Part shown: positions 63,375 through 64,000 of the stretch, one piece after another
Numbering within the stretch: position 1 is the first letter of the stretch
How the letters are laid out: every line of letters starts with the position of its first letter
DNA from: a virus
Strand: one strand, 5' to 3'
Virus record (IMG/VR): IMGVR_UViG_3300023179_000104
Location: 1-64,000 of that record
Length of the DNA: 64,000 nucleotides
Program-made: the position numbers and the translations under genes
Notes under the pieces: model-generated
What the model saw: the letters and a program-made list of their open reading frames with translations, nothing else
Database searches by the model: none
What the model was told of the DNA's origin: nothing

Positions 63375-64000
63375 ATGGCAATTTTAAAAAGCGTTGTTCA
63401 AGTTAATAACGGAAACACTGGTTGGACGAAAACAAATGTCCTGGATGCATTAGAAAATACTTTTGCTAACTTGGGATTTCATGGAGGATCACAAATAAAT
63501 GGAGTTGTTTGTTGTGCTCTTGCTCCTGGTTCTGACCTTCCCTATAATAATAATTTTATTAATAACACCGCCTGGAGAAATTGCGGTGGCGGTGAAGCGG
63601 GAGGAAACGCATCTTATATTGGATCTACTTATTATACATATCAAGTTACTGTAAGTGGATCAACATATTTAATGCAACAAACTGCAACTTGTACCGAGGT
63701 AAATTATAATTATACTAATACTTTTGTTGTTGATCCACTTGCAATTGCTACTGGAGACCCGATTATTTACAATTCAACCGTTACAATTAATATTTCGGGA
63801 GGAGGATCTTTAGTAAATGGTAGGACATATTATGTAATTGCAGATCTTTCTAATAGAATAAAATTAGCAACCAGTCAACAAAATGCTTTAGACGGAATTG
63901 CTATTAATTTTTCAAATTATGTATATCCTGGTAGTGGCGCAACGATAACATTTACAATTGGTCCACTTTTGCAAAATCCTAATCTTACCGTTAGGCAATC
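63375..64000 (+). CDS. Fibre-type structural protein, 5' part only
   Basis: An open frame from ATG 63375 to the window edge (208 codons visible), one base after the preceding stop. It starts AILKSVVQVNNGNTGWTKTN (residues 2-21), with two adjacent Cys at about 46-47. Residues ~127-180 (DPLAIATGDPIIYN ... NGRTYYVIADLSNRIKLATS) repeat a module seen in the 1234-11436 giant protein near its C-terminal third. It is probably a further tail-fibre or baseplate-linked adhesin. Confidence 0.75.
   Translation, partial: MAILKSVVQVNNGNTGWTKTNVLDALENTFANLGFHGGSQINGVVCCALAPGSDLPYNNNFINNTAWRNCGGGEAGGNASYIGSTYYTYQVTVSGSTYLMQQTATCTEVNYNYTNTFVVDPLAIATGDPIIYNSTVTINISGGGSLVNGRTYYVIADLSNRIKLATSQQNALDGIAINFSNYVYPGSGATITFTIGPLLQNPNLTVRQ

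Noticed and set aside
1-64000. Prophage, insertion sequence or integrase features
   Set aside because: No integrase, transposase, terminal repeats or attachment-like duplication of a tRNA end was found. The gene order is that of a lytic T4-like phage.

Overview
The window is part of the genome of a T4-like myovirus. The order of recognisable genes is 13-14-15-16-17-18-19-20-21-22-23-3-uvsY-uvsW-55-47-46-45-44-62-regA-hsp20-43-uvsX-41-mazG-61-nrdA-nrdB. That order, the very AT-rich DNA, short T4-type late promoters (TATAAATA), a DUF3110 protein, an Hsp20 and tRNAs without encoded CCA all fit a marine cyanomyovirus (Prochlorococcus/Synechococcus phage) or a close relative such as a SAR11 myovirus. 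No photosynthesis gene lies in the window, so the host is an inference. Almost everything is on the + strand. Only two small genes (55391-55814) are on the - strand.

Region by region. 1-11436: adhesin and tail-fibre-like genes, namely the 3' end of a repetitive protein, a free-standing Mtd-N-type domain, and a 3400-residue repeat protein. 11437-25082: head, neck, tail and packaging genes 13 to 23, with late promoters in front of 13, 17, 18 and 23 and terminators after the giant gene and after 23. 25107-34566: gene 3, then a tightly overlapping recombination, late-transcription and replication block that ends with regA. 34585-41971: hsp20 with a hairpin leader, a nucleotidyltransferase, two Sm-like small proteins, DNA polymerase, UvsX, the gp41 helicase and MazG. 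41999-45939: an unusual coupled cassette of an unknown protein with a nuclease-like motif pattern, a KxDG ligase-like protein, a HIGH-type nucleotidyltransferase and a methyltransferase. 45963-49533: small virion-type and membrane proteins. 49530-54531: primase, class I ribonucleotide reductase and a small PD-(D/E)xK-like nuclease. 54512-56809: a probable lysis or envelope module with a C39-like peptidase, an RlpA-like secreted protein and a lipoprotein. 56911-57892: six tRNA genes or candidates, with a compact promoter/hairpin unit between them. 57937-60780: small unknown genes and a glycosyltransferase/methyltransferase cluster. 60880-64000: a small gene, tRNA-Gly, then two tail-fibre-type genes, the last cut by the window edge.

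Together the genes build the capsid and contractile tail, copy and recombine the genome, switch to late transcription (gp55 with the gp45 clamp) and supply deoxynucleotides. The sequence also shows recurrent terminator-plus-late-promoter composites, hairpins that touch start codons, and one odd tRNA. No integrase, transposase, CRISPR array or insertion sequence was seen.
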